From assembly GCA_030407315.1 (NCBI GenBank), contig JALQPE010002423.1:1-19129 (forward strand): a stretch of 19,129 nucleotides of DNA, given 5' to 3'. Of this stretch, positions 1 to 9,232 are shown piece after piece. The translations under genes and the position numbers were made by a program. Source of the stretch: Asparagopsis taxiformis. Lineage: Eukaryota; Rhodophyta; Florideophyceae; Bonnemaisoniales; Bonnemaisoniaceae. Numbering within the stretch: the stretch's first letter is position 1; every line of letters begins with the position of its first letter. The notes below the pieces were generated by a model, which did not search any database, had not been told where the DNA came from, and saw only the letters and a list, made by a program, of their open reading frames with translations.

Positions 1-437
1 CCCAGGGCAGCACGAAACACTGTCTACAGGTGCTGCCCAGGACAGTGAAAATCACTGTCTCTAGGTACTGCCCAGGACAGTGAAAATCACTGTCTCCAGG
101 TACTGCCCAGGACAGTGCACCGTGTTGGTTCCATCTGTTGTCCCAGGCAGCGTATTTCACTATCCGGCCATGTTGCCTTGGCCAATACAAAACACTATCC
201 GCCAACACTGCCCAGTACAGTAGATTACATCATATCCAACTATTGACTAAATCATTAATTTTTACTGTCTCCATTCACTGCCTCAGACAGTACGGTGAGA
301 CAGTGTTTTTTACTGTCTGCCGGACAGTGCAAATCACTGTCTCCAAGTGTGGCATTAATTTTCATTTGCCGCATAGTGATTTTTACTGTCTGAGACAGTA
401 AAAATCACTGTCTCCCGTACTGTCTGAGGCCCCCTTT
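1..437. repeat. Cluster of GACAGT/ACTGTC short inverted repeats
   Basis: More than a dozen copies of GACAGT or ACTGTC occur here, many paired as the near-palindrome GACAGTGA-AAA-TCACTGTC. Three copies (starting at 41, 76 and 111) lie in a clean 35-bp tandem array; the rest are irregular and more diverged (about 255-420). The cluster stops just before the gag-like ORF. It may be a subterminal repeat of another DNA transposon, part of an LTR or a minisatellite; the window does not decide. The only ORF across it (138-401) is made of these repeats and is not taken as a gene. Confidence 0.8.
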
Positions 438-461
438 TTCAACACCGTAGTGTCGCCGGCC

Positions 462-2357
462 ATGGCCGCCAAGCTGGGTGAGGTGTTGAACCTGGTCAAC
501 ACTTTGCCCTCGGGCAAGACGGCAGACATTCCCGGACACTCTCAATTAACCGGGGAACCCCGGAGTCTCAAGGGACGCGACGAGATCCTTATTACGGGTC
601 ACCGTCCCCGCGGGGCGCCGCGGCCTTTATGGTTGACGAAACCTCCGGTAGCTCCGTCGGCTGGAGTTGCCCCTGGGCATGAGACGAGGGTGGTGGAGTG
701 GATGCGGACGCTTCACACGCAACCCTTCATCCATCATCAGGACGCCTTCGGGCACGAGCTCTCGCGCGCACCCGTTTACCGCAGCTACGAATCATACGGA
801 CGCTTGCCGTTGCGCCGCCCCGTCCTGGAACGGTTCGAATGCATCAAAGGAACTCACGGAGCCGCCGTGGCGGATCAAGTAATGCGCAAGCGCATGGAGC
901 ATGGCCAATGTCGTATCACTATCCCGGCAAACTTCCCGAGCGACGTGTATCACCTCAGTGAGCCAGAAGACGAACCCATGGTTCGAATGATCGCCCGTTG
1001 GATCAAATTAGACCAACTTGGGGCGTTGGTTGACGATTTCGCTGAGGTGGACATTCGTCTACTGGCGGACCAGGCTCCAATGTTCCCAGTGCGCTGGATT
1101 CGCCAGCGGTGGGGTGGGGAGTATCGCGACGAGCGTCGGCGCACGTTTCCTCAAACAAGTAACCAACCGCTGCATCTCCGGCCGGGTCCGCGGGGTTACG
1201 TCATCACGTTCAAGGACGTAGAATACGTGCGCATTCCGACCAGGTTGCGTCGACGTTACTATGCTCGCATACCCCGTTGGATGGAAGTCCCCGAATGGGA
1301 GGTCTTGTTCCCGATGCCGCTCGTGTACCGCTACGCAGCGTCACACCTGGTGAGCTCGGAAGGGGGTACCCTCGCGAGGGTTTTAGACAAGATGGCCCAT
1401 ACGGAATGGGTGTGCTACTACGCCGCGACGTGGTTGGAGAACATCGTGGCGCAAAATCGTATGCACCAGGTCCCTGAGGAGATGTTCAAGAAGATACGCT
1501 CCTTGGGCGTCGAGGCACCCATCTGGCCTAGCGGACTCATCCGCAATTTCGAGTGCTTCGATGTCACGCCCGAGTTGCTCGAGCATTTCTATCGTTTGCA
1601 CGAAACATTCCCGTGGGAGACGGTTGACATCGTGCCGCTACCCAATTCTCCTTACGAACCGACGCGTCGGCTGAGCAAGTGGGTGCCAATGGACCCGGTC
1701 TCGCATTCGATCGACTTATCGTCGTACCTGTTCGGAGTACGCCTCGAGTTGGGCATCCCCCTTAGGGTCCTCGAATACACTGCCGCGCAACCCCTTATGG
1801 GAGGTTGGATGGCCAGGGGGTGGGATTACGTTACCCTAGGGCGACTCGTGGAGGACTGCATATCGTATCAGACCCATGGCGGCCGTCCTCTTCTTCCGCG
1901 GGAAGAAACAGGCTTGCCCGTCGCGGGTCCCAGGTCAGCGCGTCCTCCGGCGGCCACAGACGCGTCGGCAGAAATAGCCACTGTTGAGCCTGTCCCGGCT
2001 GATTCAGCCGGTCCGTCGTCGGTTACTCGGCCGCGGCCGTCCGACCGTTCCCTCCCATCCGATATGACTGTGCATGCTTCGGCCTTGGAAAAGCGCGTGG
2101 AAGAGCTCCAGCGCGCGGTGTCTGCGGGCCGAGAGCGATTAGCACAAAGCGAAGCGGCGCGAGTGTCAGCCGAAGCTGCCTTGGCGACGGTTAAGGGCGA
2201 GAAGGAAACTCTGCGAGCAGAATTGATGGCTGAGAACACGCTGCTGAAGCGAAAGCACGATGACTTGTTCAAGAGCCGGCTGGGGTACGCGCGTGATTTG
2301 GCGGAACAGGAGTTAGCCCTGCAGAGCGCGCTCTGTCAGGTCTGGGATCTGCACTAG
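462..2357 (+). CDS. Gag-like retroelement protein, 631 aa from ATG
   Basis: This is a long GC-rich frame. The frame opens at a GTG at 450, but in a eukaryote the ATG at 462 (context ggccATGg) is the likelier start. The N-terminal ~120 residues are basic and Pro-rich. A central globular part (roughly residues 120-480) is rich in W, R and aromatic residues, with segments such as DVYHLSEPEDEPM and RRTFPQTSNQPL. Then comes a Pro/Ser/Ala linker, and about residues 536-628 are a strong Leu/Glu/Arg coiled coil (LEKRVEELQRAV, then LKRKHDDL). I recognise the central part only as resembling large families of retroelement-linked hypothetical proteins in oomycetes; I cannot name a domain. No CCHC zinc knuckle is visible. 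It lies opposite to the gypsy Pol at 5544-6067, so it belongs either to another element or to an antisense extra ORF of that one. Confidence 0.6.
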   Translation: MAAKLGEVLNLVNTLPSGKTADIPGHSQLTGEPRSLKGRDEILITGHRPRGAPRPLWLTKPPVAPSAGVAPGHETRVVEWMRTLHTQPFIHHQDAFGHELSRAPVYRSYESYGRLPLRRPVLERFECIKGTHGAAVADQVMRKRMEHGQCRITIPANFPSDVYHLSEPEDEPMVRMIARWIKLDQLGALVDDFAEVDIRLLADQAPMFPVRWIRQRWGGEYRDERRRTFPQTSNQPLHLRPGPRGYVITFKDVEYVRIPTRLRRRYYARIPRWMEVPEWEVLFPMPLVYRYAASHLVSSEGGTLARVLDKMAHTEWVCYYAATWLENIVAQNRMHQVPEEMFKKIRSLGVEAPIWPSGLIRNFECFDVTPELLEHFYRLHETFPWETVDIVPLPNSPYEPTRRLSKWVPMDPVSHSIDLSSYLFGVRLELGIPLRVLEYTAAQPLMGGWMARGWDYVTLGRLVEDCISYQTHGGRPLLPREETGLPVAGPRSARPPAATDASAEIATVEPVPADSAGPSSVTRPRPSDRSLPSDMTVHASALEKRVEELQRAVSAGRERLAQSEAARVSAEAALATVKGEKETLRAELMAENTLLKRKHDDLFKSRLGYARDLAEQELALQSALCQVWDLH

Positions 2358-3137
2358 CAGTCCAACACGATATGCGCTAGGGTCGCACGCGCCATCATGA
2401 CGGTAGAAGACCTACGTGTTCGCCAAGCAGACGTTGAAGGGTCACGCCCTCTCCCTGGTAACGCGCTCGCGCGTGCCTTCCCAGGTATGGCGTTCTTACA
2501 CGGGCGGGGGGTCCCCGCCGCGTCACCCTCTGGTGCAGCGACTGCCCGGGCGGCCACGTCTGAGGAGACGATAACAGCCCCTCTTGGTGCGGTCACGGCC
2601 GCGCGTCCCGTTGCCAACGCTCCTACACCGTCGGCTAGGGGTGCTTCCGATGCGGTAGCGTCGGGTGGTTCTGCTCCGGCCGACCCAATGGCAGTCGAAG
2701 CTGTCAGGGCGACGACCTCGGTCGCTCCTGCCCCGACAGCAGCGGGAACTGCTACGGCTGTGGCTGTGGTCGAACCCGCCACGAGTAAGCCGACCTCCAC
2801 GGTTGCTACCCCTACGGCGACGGGTGTTACTGGTGTCGCCACCGCTGGGGGTACTGAAAAAGTCTGAGGGCATAAAGGAGGCAACTCCTAACCCACTGAC
2901 GCAACCTCCCCTGGTGGCGAGTCAGTGCAAGTCGTTGAAGACCCTCGATCGCCCACGCGCGCCACGCGTCGCCTCAATGTGACGTCGCCGGTGGCGACAG
3001 TCGCAGCCGCAGTGGCGGCGGCGGGGCAACGAGTCGCCCGAAGGCGTAAAAGGGCTTAGCCCTCTTCCCCTTCAGCGAGCGTGGGGTCTCCAATTAACAA
3101 GGACAGGCCGACTCGTCGGACTCGTACGCGCCGTTAG
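2358..3137 (+). pseudogene. In-frame 3' continuation of the gag-like ORF, broken by stops
   Basis: After the TAG at 2355-2357 the same reading frame stays open to 2864, with an ATG at 2397. It is closed by TGA (2865-2867), TAA (2889-2891), TAG (3057-3059) and finally TAG (3135-3137). The translated stretches are very rich in Ala, Thr, Val, Ser and Pro. They end in basic clusters (ARRRKRA before 3057; RRTRTRR before 3135) that look like a nucleic-acid-binding or nuclear-targeting tail. The shared frame and GC-rich coding style suggest one longer ancestral protein of about 890 codons that has decayed. The alternative is a normal stop at 2357 with a GC-rich non-coding tail. The first stop is followed by CAG, which only partly fits known readthrough contexts. 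Confidence 0.45.
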
Positions 3138-3940
3138 TCGCAGCCCGTTCGAAGCGCGTAGTAGCAACTGATACCCTAAGGTAATCTTTGACAGTTAATA
3201 CCCGCGTATAGAGAGCCATTGTAGGTGTGCAACAATAAAGCTGAGTTTCCAAATGAATTCCTTTATGCAACGAGGGTAGGAATTACGCATCACCTAACCC
3301 CTGCTACAAAAGAGGTCCCTCGGGAGTCGGATGAAAACTCACCCCGTGGGTGAGAAACCGTGTCCCGGGGGTTATGATGTGCCATAATAATGGCCGTTCG
3401 CGATGGCCTTCGCCGCTAGTCGCCTTACGCTCTTGGGCGATGCGTGGCTACGGCCTTCGCTGTTGCGCGAATTCAACTGAATTCGCCGTCCGAACTGACG
3501 CTCTCTTGCAAGATGTCATTACCTTTGTCCGGCGGCTCGATAGCCGCAGTGACAATCTTTACCGGCAAGCCGGTGAGTGAGAATCGCTCTCGCGCATGGA
3601 ACTGGCAATAGGGTTCCCACTGGACGGTAGTCGAGGGGTCGTGCGACCCTCCACGCACGCGTGTCGAGAGTCCCAAGGTACGTGCATCCCATCGCAGGTA
3701 ATTACAACCGGCCATAGTGCGAGAGGCAAGCTGTAAATTCCTCCAAGTCCGAAGGCGTCCGTTGTCCTGCGCAGCCACTCGTTCGGGATGACTACGGTCA
3801 GGGTCGTTGCGAGACGCTGGTATCGCTAGCGTCGGCGCGTTCCGCGCACGTTAGGAGAGTTGCCCACCATCAGTGACAGGGCGCTCACTTAGGCGAAATA
3901 CTCCCGAGTGAGTCGACCCTGAAATGAGTGATGGCCTAGG
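3138..3940. other. No gene seen
   Basis: The ORFs here are short, overlap on both strands and show no recognisable motif. Small palindromic patches occur (for example GCGAATTCAACTGAATTCGC near 3468). The stretch may be part of an LTR or untranslated region of one of the flanking retroelement pieces, but I could not define LTR ends, a primer-binding site or a polypurine tract. Confidence 0.5.
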
Positions 3941-4860
3941 CCAATTGTTTTTCCGAGTCGCTAGCGATGTTCAGCGTACTCCAGAGTGCCCGTGCGCGAG
4001 TTTTGAAGGACAATGGTGGACACTACATTAATGTAAACTGAGGTTATTGTGTTCACCCTCAGGTTGCATCTTGCCCATTTTCGCAGATGACCAATTTTTG
4101 CAATGCCCAATTTGGCCTGGGAGCAGATCGCTGAAATTTTCTAAGTCCAAGGACGAATGTCAAACTGCATCGCCACTCGCTCGAAACCATAGCGAACAGA
4201 ACCGTCGTAAGTCGTTGGGAATGCTGGCGTTGACGCCTTCCGAAAAAGTTGGCAAAACTAGCCGTAATCGGCTTTAGAACGCCCTGCGTAGATGGATTCT
4301 TGACGACTGCGTTCTCCTTGCCGCGGGTGTTGTCTTCGGCCAATCGGGATTCTGAGCCGCTGGCGGTGTTCGGCATGCCCTGGAGTGTCCGTGTGCGGAT
4401 TTTCACGCCCAACGGTGGACACCACCTTAATGTAAATCGAGGGTGATTGTGTTCACCCTCAAGTTCCATTTTTCCCATTTTTGGCGGGTACCGAATTTCT
4501 GCCATTGCCAATTTGGTCAGGGAACCGGTCGCCGAAACCTTTCTAAGTCCCCGGCTTGCAAACGGCACCCTAGGGTGGCTTCGCTGGAGACGGTACGGGC
4601 CGCTGGTGACATTCGTCTCCTTGCGGACTCGTGGTGTTGGCGTTGCTGGCCAAACGCTTGCGGGGGCGCGACTGACGCACCATGATGATAGCGCGCCGCG
4701 GGCTCGAGTGCATGCTTCTAGTCGCGACCGATTGCTTTCCCAAGTTGCTGACGGGGTCCAGCGTGCTCAGAATGGCACGTGTGCGAAGTTTCGAACGCAT
4801 TGGCGACCACTTTTTCCTCTCACGGCTGTTTGCAAAGTACCCCTCAGTCCAAGGACGAAC
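3941..4860. repeat. Three diverged tandem copies of a ~395-bp unit
   Basis: Copy 1 begins near 3941 and copy 2 near 4338. Both carry the same ordered landmarks: ggccaat, a gtgcccgtgcg or gtgtccgtgtg core, 'ggtggacac', 'attgtgttcaccctca', 'ccaattt', 'ctaagtcc'. A shorter third copy starts near 4730 (gctgacggggtccagcgtg, then gcgacc) and has lost about 85 bp before its 'agtccaaggacgaac'. Identity is visibly partial, so the duplication is old. Small ORFs here shift frame between copies, which argues against coding. Internal tandem repeats like these are common in LTR regulatory regions. Confidence 0.65.
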
Positions 4861-5543
4861 GGGTGGATTCCGGATTCTTCCTCGCATGTCCTCGGACCTT
4901 GCGCGCCATGGTATGGACACTGAAGTCGCGTAATGGCGTCCATGGCTTCCCGGTCGCGGGTCGCGAATCGCGAGATGCCGCGGCGTGCATAACAAGGAAC
5001 TCCCGTGGGGTGTTTGTTAATGATTGCAGGCTGGAACTCACAAGTGAGCTGAGGAAGCCACAGGATGGCAGCCCGTGATTAGTCAGTCATGACGCGATTC
5101 CTACAGGGAAGCACGCATCGCTGACCGTGGTCACGACCATTGGTCCATTCTGATTTCGATCATTGCCCCAGGGGTGGTTCCGTGCACGAAAGCACAAAGG
5201 GGCTTCCTAGGAAGAAAGGTTTGCAGGGTCGGCCGCGGTCCATTGATTGCTCCCTTGACGTGGCAGAGGGGGTTCAGGAAGGGGGAGTACGCGCCTTAGG
5301 CGGGTTATTGACCCTACATTACTTCACCCAGAAGGGGAAGAATACGTCAGGGCGATCACCCTGGATGTCGAGATCCCTGGTGTTTCTATTGGCTCCCGCC
5401 CGATTTGCGTCCATCCCTTCCGGCACGGCGCACGCGCCGTGGTCCGCGTACACTCGTAGCGATATATCGGTCTGGTTGTGTACGTTGCCATTTGGCCACG
5501 GCCAACCAGCGCGTGACATCTGGGTCCGGTGACTGTGCGTCAC
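4861..5543. other. No gene seen; region downstream of the gypsy Pol stop
   Basis: It lies 3' of the chromodomain ORF on the minus strand, so the 3' untranslated region, polypurine tract and 3' LTR of that element should begin here. None could be placed from sequence alone. The small ORFs (for example 5140-5532 on plus and 5319-5543 on minus) have no motif or composition that supports them. Confidence 0.4.
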
Positions 5544-6067
5544 TTAGATCCAACGGACGCCGTGGATCAACGATATTCTTACCTTCCGGCTGTGACTTGG
5601 CCGTTTGAAACGAGCGCGCTCTTTTTGACGTGCGGTCCGTTTCCGATGCCGAGCCACTATAGCTGGGGGAAGGTTCGCTACCGGCTCCCAGGTATCCTCC
5701 TCGGGGGCGTACCCCAACCAGCGCACACGGAAGTAGGACATGCCATCATCGTCTACCCATTCCTCAATAGGGTCGTCTATCGTATACTCCTTGGAGTGTT
5801 CCTCGGAGTCACCGTCGACCGGCGTCGGACTGACCAGTTCGCTTGCGTCCTGCGTTACCCGTGGGTAATCTTCGCGTACGATTGGCGCGGGGGTGCTTCC
5901 TTGGGGATTGCGCGGGTCGGATACCGTATTCCCGGATGGCGGGACCGCCCTATCTGCCGGTAGAAGCGCTTCGGAACCCGGTTCCGTCTGTACTTCGTTC
6001 GCCCGGGGGCGACGCGGCAATCGACTTCTTGCATTAGCGGTTTCGCACCCTTCATCCTCATCGTCGC
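5544..6067 (-). pseudogene. pol: Ty3/gypsy (chromovirus) Pol, C-terminal linker and chromodomain
   Basis: This is the 3' end of a chromovirus polyprotein, cut at its 5' side. The frame is open further upstream to 6272, but everything before 6067 is terminal sequence of the inserted element. After an acidic linker (DDEDEG) and a Pro/Ser-rich stretch comes a chromodomain at about 5643-5789. It has the aromatic positions of the family: the Y of EYTIDDPIEEW, the W of RWLGY and the W of DTWEP. A basic tail follows, ending in TAA at 5544-5546. Chromodomains in these elements sit C-terminal to integrase and steer integration toward modified histones. The expected partner, the integrase with its GPY/F motif, is on the same strand at 17665-19129. 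The direct join would be one frame out, so the ancestor already carried, or later gained, an indel. Confidence 0.85.
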
Positions 6068-6069
6068 TA
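6068..6069. repeat. TA flank (candidate target-site duplication), left
   Basis: TA lies immediately outside the left inverted repeat and is matched by TA at 17663-17664. Beyond TA the two flanks (gtcgc here; ccggg on the reverse complement of the other side) share nothing, so the repeat ends here. Confidence 0.65.
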
Positions 6070-6116
6070 CGTCTGTGTTCTCGGAAATGGACGCGGACGT
6101 CCACAACCTCTAGTAC
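6070..6116 (+). repeat. Left terminal inverted repeat
   Basis: It starts CGTCTGTGTT and contains the core TGGACGCGGACGTCCA, ending CTCTAGTAC. By eye, 41 of 47 positions match the reverse complement of 17616-17662; four of the six mismatches are consecutive (repeat positions 35-38). Confidence 0.8.
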
Positions 6117-6300
6117 ACCTAGTATTACTAGGCGGACGTCCATGTTCTCCAGTATTTTTGGATGTCCGCCTAGATCCGGACGTCCATGCGGTCTAGTACG
6201 TCTAGTATTACTAGGACGACATTCATTGTTTCTAGTACCACGGATGTCCCCCTCGGGATGGACTTCCGCCATGTCTATGTCAACCTAGGACGGGCGCCGG
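6117..6300. repeat. Left subterminal repeats with CTAGTATTACTAG and GGACGTCC
   Basis: The perfect odd palindrome CTAGTATTACTAG occurs at 6119-6131 and 6202-6214. GGACGTCC (or GGATGTCC, GGACTTCC) recurs about every 30-50 bp. The same two words dominate the right end, which suggests binding sites for the enzyme that moves the element. Confidence 0.7.
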
Positions 6301-6992
6301 TTCAGAAATTCAAAAATTTCGACCCCAGAAATTTCTGCCGCCTTGCTCGACATGGATGTCCGCATCCATCACGGCGACCACTCTATTTTTCCTTGTCGGT
6401 CGACTCCAATTTTGTCTTTAATTTTTTCATCCTCTCGCTCACACCCCCTTCCATTTGGTGCTCACCTCCCCCGTACTGTACCTCAAACACCCCCAATACC
6501 ACTCTAGAACGCATTTTCAGCTACCTATCCCCGCTTCCACGGTGCACACCTCCATTCCATACCTACTTTTCTGCTCTACCGTACAGATTTCTTATAACCA
6601 GTCCTCATACTACCTCAGAATAGGGAAAAACATCCCCTATCCCCTCGACCATGCTCTCCCCCATCACCTTTGCAACGTATTGTTCTTCAATACCCTCTCT
6701 CCTCTACCTTCAACCCCTCTCCTTCGCCCTCTCCACAAACTTCCCCTGCAGCTTACTCTTCGACCTGCTCCACCCCTCCCTCCCTCACCTGCTCCATGCC
6801 CCCACGCCATCCGCATCTTCGATACCGTATACACCACCACCACCACCACCGGCCCACGCTCCCGCTCCCCCGCCGTCTCCCCAGAAACCTCCCCGCTCTG
6901 AAACACATATCAACCCCCCACTTCGCACCCATCCTCCCACTCCCCTCCCTCCCCAAATACAATAACCCTCTTCTTCCCCATCACATCCCCAC
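6301..6992. other. Pyrimidine-rich stretch, no confident gene
   Basis: The plus strand is strongly C/T-rich to about 7330, so stop codons are rare and long Pro/Ser/His/Leu ORFs appear in several plus frames (for example 6670-7323, including a run of six His). I treat these as a result of composition. The minus strand has a GTGAGT donor-like site (reverse complement at 6991-6996) and a TTTCAG acceptor-like site (ending at 6898). Joining them puts a stop right at the junction, so the intron is not supported. Confidence 0.5.
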
Positions 6993-7310
6993 TCACCACA
7001 GCCAGAACAGACGCCACCCCCCTTCCCACCTCTTTCTCCTCACTTTCCTAAAACCCCCTCCTCTCGGGGCCTTCAACCGCACCCTCCTACGGTCCCACCT
7101 AAACACCTCCTCCGCCCTCACTACCCCAACACCCCGCAGCGTCTCCCCAATCCCCATAATATGCTTGTCGGCACTCCTCTCCGAATCACACTCCAATCTA
7201 AACCCGCACTCCGTACATTTCCACTTCCCCCTGTACCATCCCATCCCAAGATTCCATCCACCCCCCACAGAACACATCCTCATACCACAGAAGAATTTTC
7301 TTCCTCTCAT
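6993..7310 (-). CDS. Short CxxC protein fragment, member of the element's unnamed small-protein family
   Basis: This 105-codon frame is basic (many Arg, Lys, Trp and Gly). Its key segment, at about 7155-7217, is WKCTECG, then 11 residues counted from the second Cys, then ADKHIM. The plus-strand ORF at 10127-10474 has FCPSCN, the same 11-residue gap, then ATKALM, so the two look related. Upstream in another frame (7198-7383) is MRYERKKILLWYED, which resembles the hairpin-like stretch that precedes the CxxC in the other copy; a frameshift near 7240-7260 would connect them. Either this is a decayed gene or the upstream part is a separate exon. The function is unknown. The CxxC could bind zinc, but no second Cys/His pair is conserved. 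Confidence 0.4.
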   Translation of the reverse strand: MRGRKFFCGMRMCSVGGGWNLGMGWYRGKWKCTECGFRLECDSERSADKHIMGIGETLRGVGVVRAEEVFRWDRRRVRLKAPRGGGFRKVRRKRWEGGWRLFWLW

Positions 7311-7796
7311 ACCTCATCCTTAAAACCTCCATCTCTTCCATGTAAATTTCGATGTAAATATTTTCTCCACTATGCAAACTCATACATGTATGAGCGTATG
7401 CCTTTCCGCTTCGTCAACCCTGAATATTTGTATTCATGTATTCATAAAATGGAGCCACCCACATCCCTATCCCGTTCTGCAAGCTTTACAAACCACCAGA
7501 CGCATACTCCACAACTATACAACAAACACTACTCGCTATTTCAGACGACGCGGTACACAAGTAGCGTAGTCTCAACCTTCCGTGACGCCTTCCCTGATGC
7601 GTACAAGTGCGAAACACGTCTAGACGTATATCACAAGTGAGCGCGGGAATTTTCGGCACAGGAGATGCTGGGCCACCAAATTGATTTTTCGGAAATTTTA
7701 GAATTTCTGGGCTGGCCAGCAATGCAATCGAGCTGGACATCCACCGGACGTCCATTTCAGGTTGATCGTGAGAGAGTAGGGCGGGACCATGATGAA

Positions 7797-8157
7797 ACAA
7801 GGACCAAGACCTGTCCCTGACGTGTTGAGCCTGAAATCGACCCTTCGTAAGACGCGATTTTGGCTTACAGTTGGTGCTTACAGAAGCCAGTGATGACCCC
7901 GGTCGGGGCGGCAGCCGGTTCCTGGGGCCGTTGTGGCCAAATTAGACACCTTGATTTGAATTGAAATTTGGGCTATTCTCAAAAACATGCACATGTGAAC
8001 ATGTTTTTGAGATGGGGGTCTGCCGTACGGCACAATCGACCCGCCCAAATCGATGATTTTTCACAATTTTTTTCTGCCCGAAATTTTAGAATTTCTGGGC
8101 TCGCCAGCAATGCAATTGAGCCGGACATCCACCAGACGTCCATTCTGGGTTGTTCGT
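7797..8157 (+). repeat. Direct-repeat module, copy 1 (left arm)
   Basis: It runs from 'aacaaggacc' through 'gtgcttacagaagccagtga', a GC-rich ccccggtcgggg patch and 'ggggccgttgtggccaaatt', to the hairpin and the GGACGTCC module. It is repeated at 8288-8650, a period of about 490 bp; a shorter third copy is at about 9650-9888. Confidence 0.75.
7978..8011. repeat. 34-bp hairpin, left arm copy 1
   Basis: Twelve-base perfect arms CTCAAAAACATG / CATGTTTTTGAG enclose a 10-base centre that itself contains CACATGTG. It is conserved without change in all six copies that I checked in the two arms. Confidence 0.85.
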
Positions 8158-8287
8158 ATGCTGCTCACATCTACGCATTACAGCAACCACGCAGGCGGGC
8201 CCACTGCTCATACGAAGTGCACGTAGCATGTGCAGCATGATGGATGAGCAGTGTTTGTCGTGAGAAAGTGGGGTGGGAGCATGTCGA

Positions 8288-8650
8288 AACAAGGACCAAA
8301 ACTTCGCCCTGGCGTATTGAGCCTGAGCCTGGAATCGACCCTTCGTGAGATGTGGCTTTGCTTACAGTTGGTGCTTACAGAAGCCAGTGACGGCCCCGGC
8401 CGGGGCAGCAGCCGGTTCCTGGGGCCGTTGTGGCCAAATTAGACACCTTGATTTGAATTGAAATTTGGGCTATTCTCAAAAACATGCACATGTGAACATG
8501 TTTTTGAGATGGGGGTGTGCCGTACGGCACTTTCGACCGCCCAAATCGATATAATTTTGCAATTTTTTTCTGACTGAAATTTTAGAATTTCTGGGCTCGC
8601 CAGCAATGCAATTGAGCTGGACATTCACCGGACGTCCATTTCAGGTTGGT
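8288..8650 (+). repeat. Direct-repeat module, copy 2 (left arm)
   Basis: Second copy of the module at 7797-8157, with the GC-rich patch as a fuller palindrome (GGCCCCGGCCGGGGC). Confidence 0.75.
8475..8508. repeat. 34-bp hairpin, left arm copy 2
   Basis: Followed nine bases later by the perfect 14-bp palindrome GTGCCGTACGGCAC (8517-8530). Confidence 0.85.
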
Positions 8651-8994
8651 CGAGTATTGCACATGGATACAGTTTTGCAGCTATTTCTCAGCCCAACATT
8701 TTAGAATTTCAGGGCTGACCAGCAATGTAACCGAGCCGGACTTCTACTGGACGTCCATTTCAAGTTAGGCTAGTGCTGCACATTTGCTCGCATCGCAGCA
8801 ACTAAGCAAGTGTTGACAGCACCGAGATGCCATGCAGACAAGGGAGAATCGGCTGCAAACGGCTTCCCTGGTCGGCGGCTGGATGTCTGGATGTGAATGG
8901 CTGCAAGCATGGAAATCTTGCTACCGCACAGCGCATACACACTGCAGCAGCACATCACTGACGCATGCGAAAGTTGGGTGCTGCAGTGCGTGGT

Positions 8995-9232
8995 TGTTTT
9001 GTGTTTGTGTGTTTGTGTGTTTGTGTGTTTGTGTGTTTGTGTGTTTGTGTGTTTGTGTGTTTGTGTGTTTGTGTGTTTGTGTGTTTGTGTGTTTGTGTGT
9101 TTGTGTGTTTGTGTGTTTGTGTGTTTGTGTGTTTGTGTGTTTGTGTGTTTGTGTGTTGTGTGTTTGTGTGTTTGTGTGTGTGTTTGTGTGTTTGTGTGTT
9201 TGTGTGTTTGTGTCTTTGTGTCTTTGTGTGTG
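8995..9232 (+). repeat. TTTGTGTG microsatellite, about 240 bp
   Basis: About 28 near-perfect copies of an 8-bp unit, with one missing T-run near 9155 and TCTTTGTG variants at the end. The matching place in the right arm (13167-13197) has only about three units. Confidence 0.95.

Noticed and set aside
1..437. Possible CRISPR array
   Set aside because: Spacing is irregular apart from three tandem units, there are no unique spacers of uniform length, and the context is eukaryotic.
3350..5532. Several 60-170 codon ORFs on both strands
   Set aside because: Frames change between the tandem repeat copies, they overlap each other, and none has a recognisable domain.
6903..7310. Two-exon minus-strand gene with intron 6898-6996
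   Set aside because: The GTGAGT and TTTCAG sites exist, but the join makes a stop codon immediately, so splicing would add nothing.
6670..7323. 217-codon Pro/Ser/His-rich plus-strand ORF
   Set aside because: Pyrimidine-rich sequence contains few stop codons in any frame; overlapping plus frames are also open and there is no motif.
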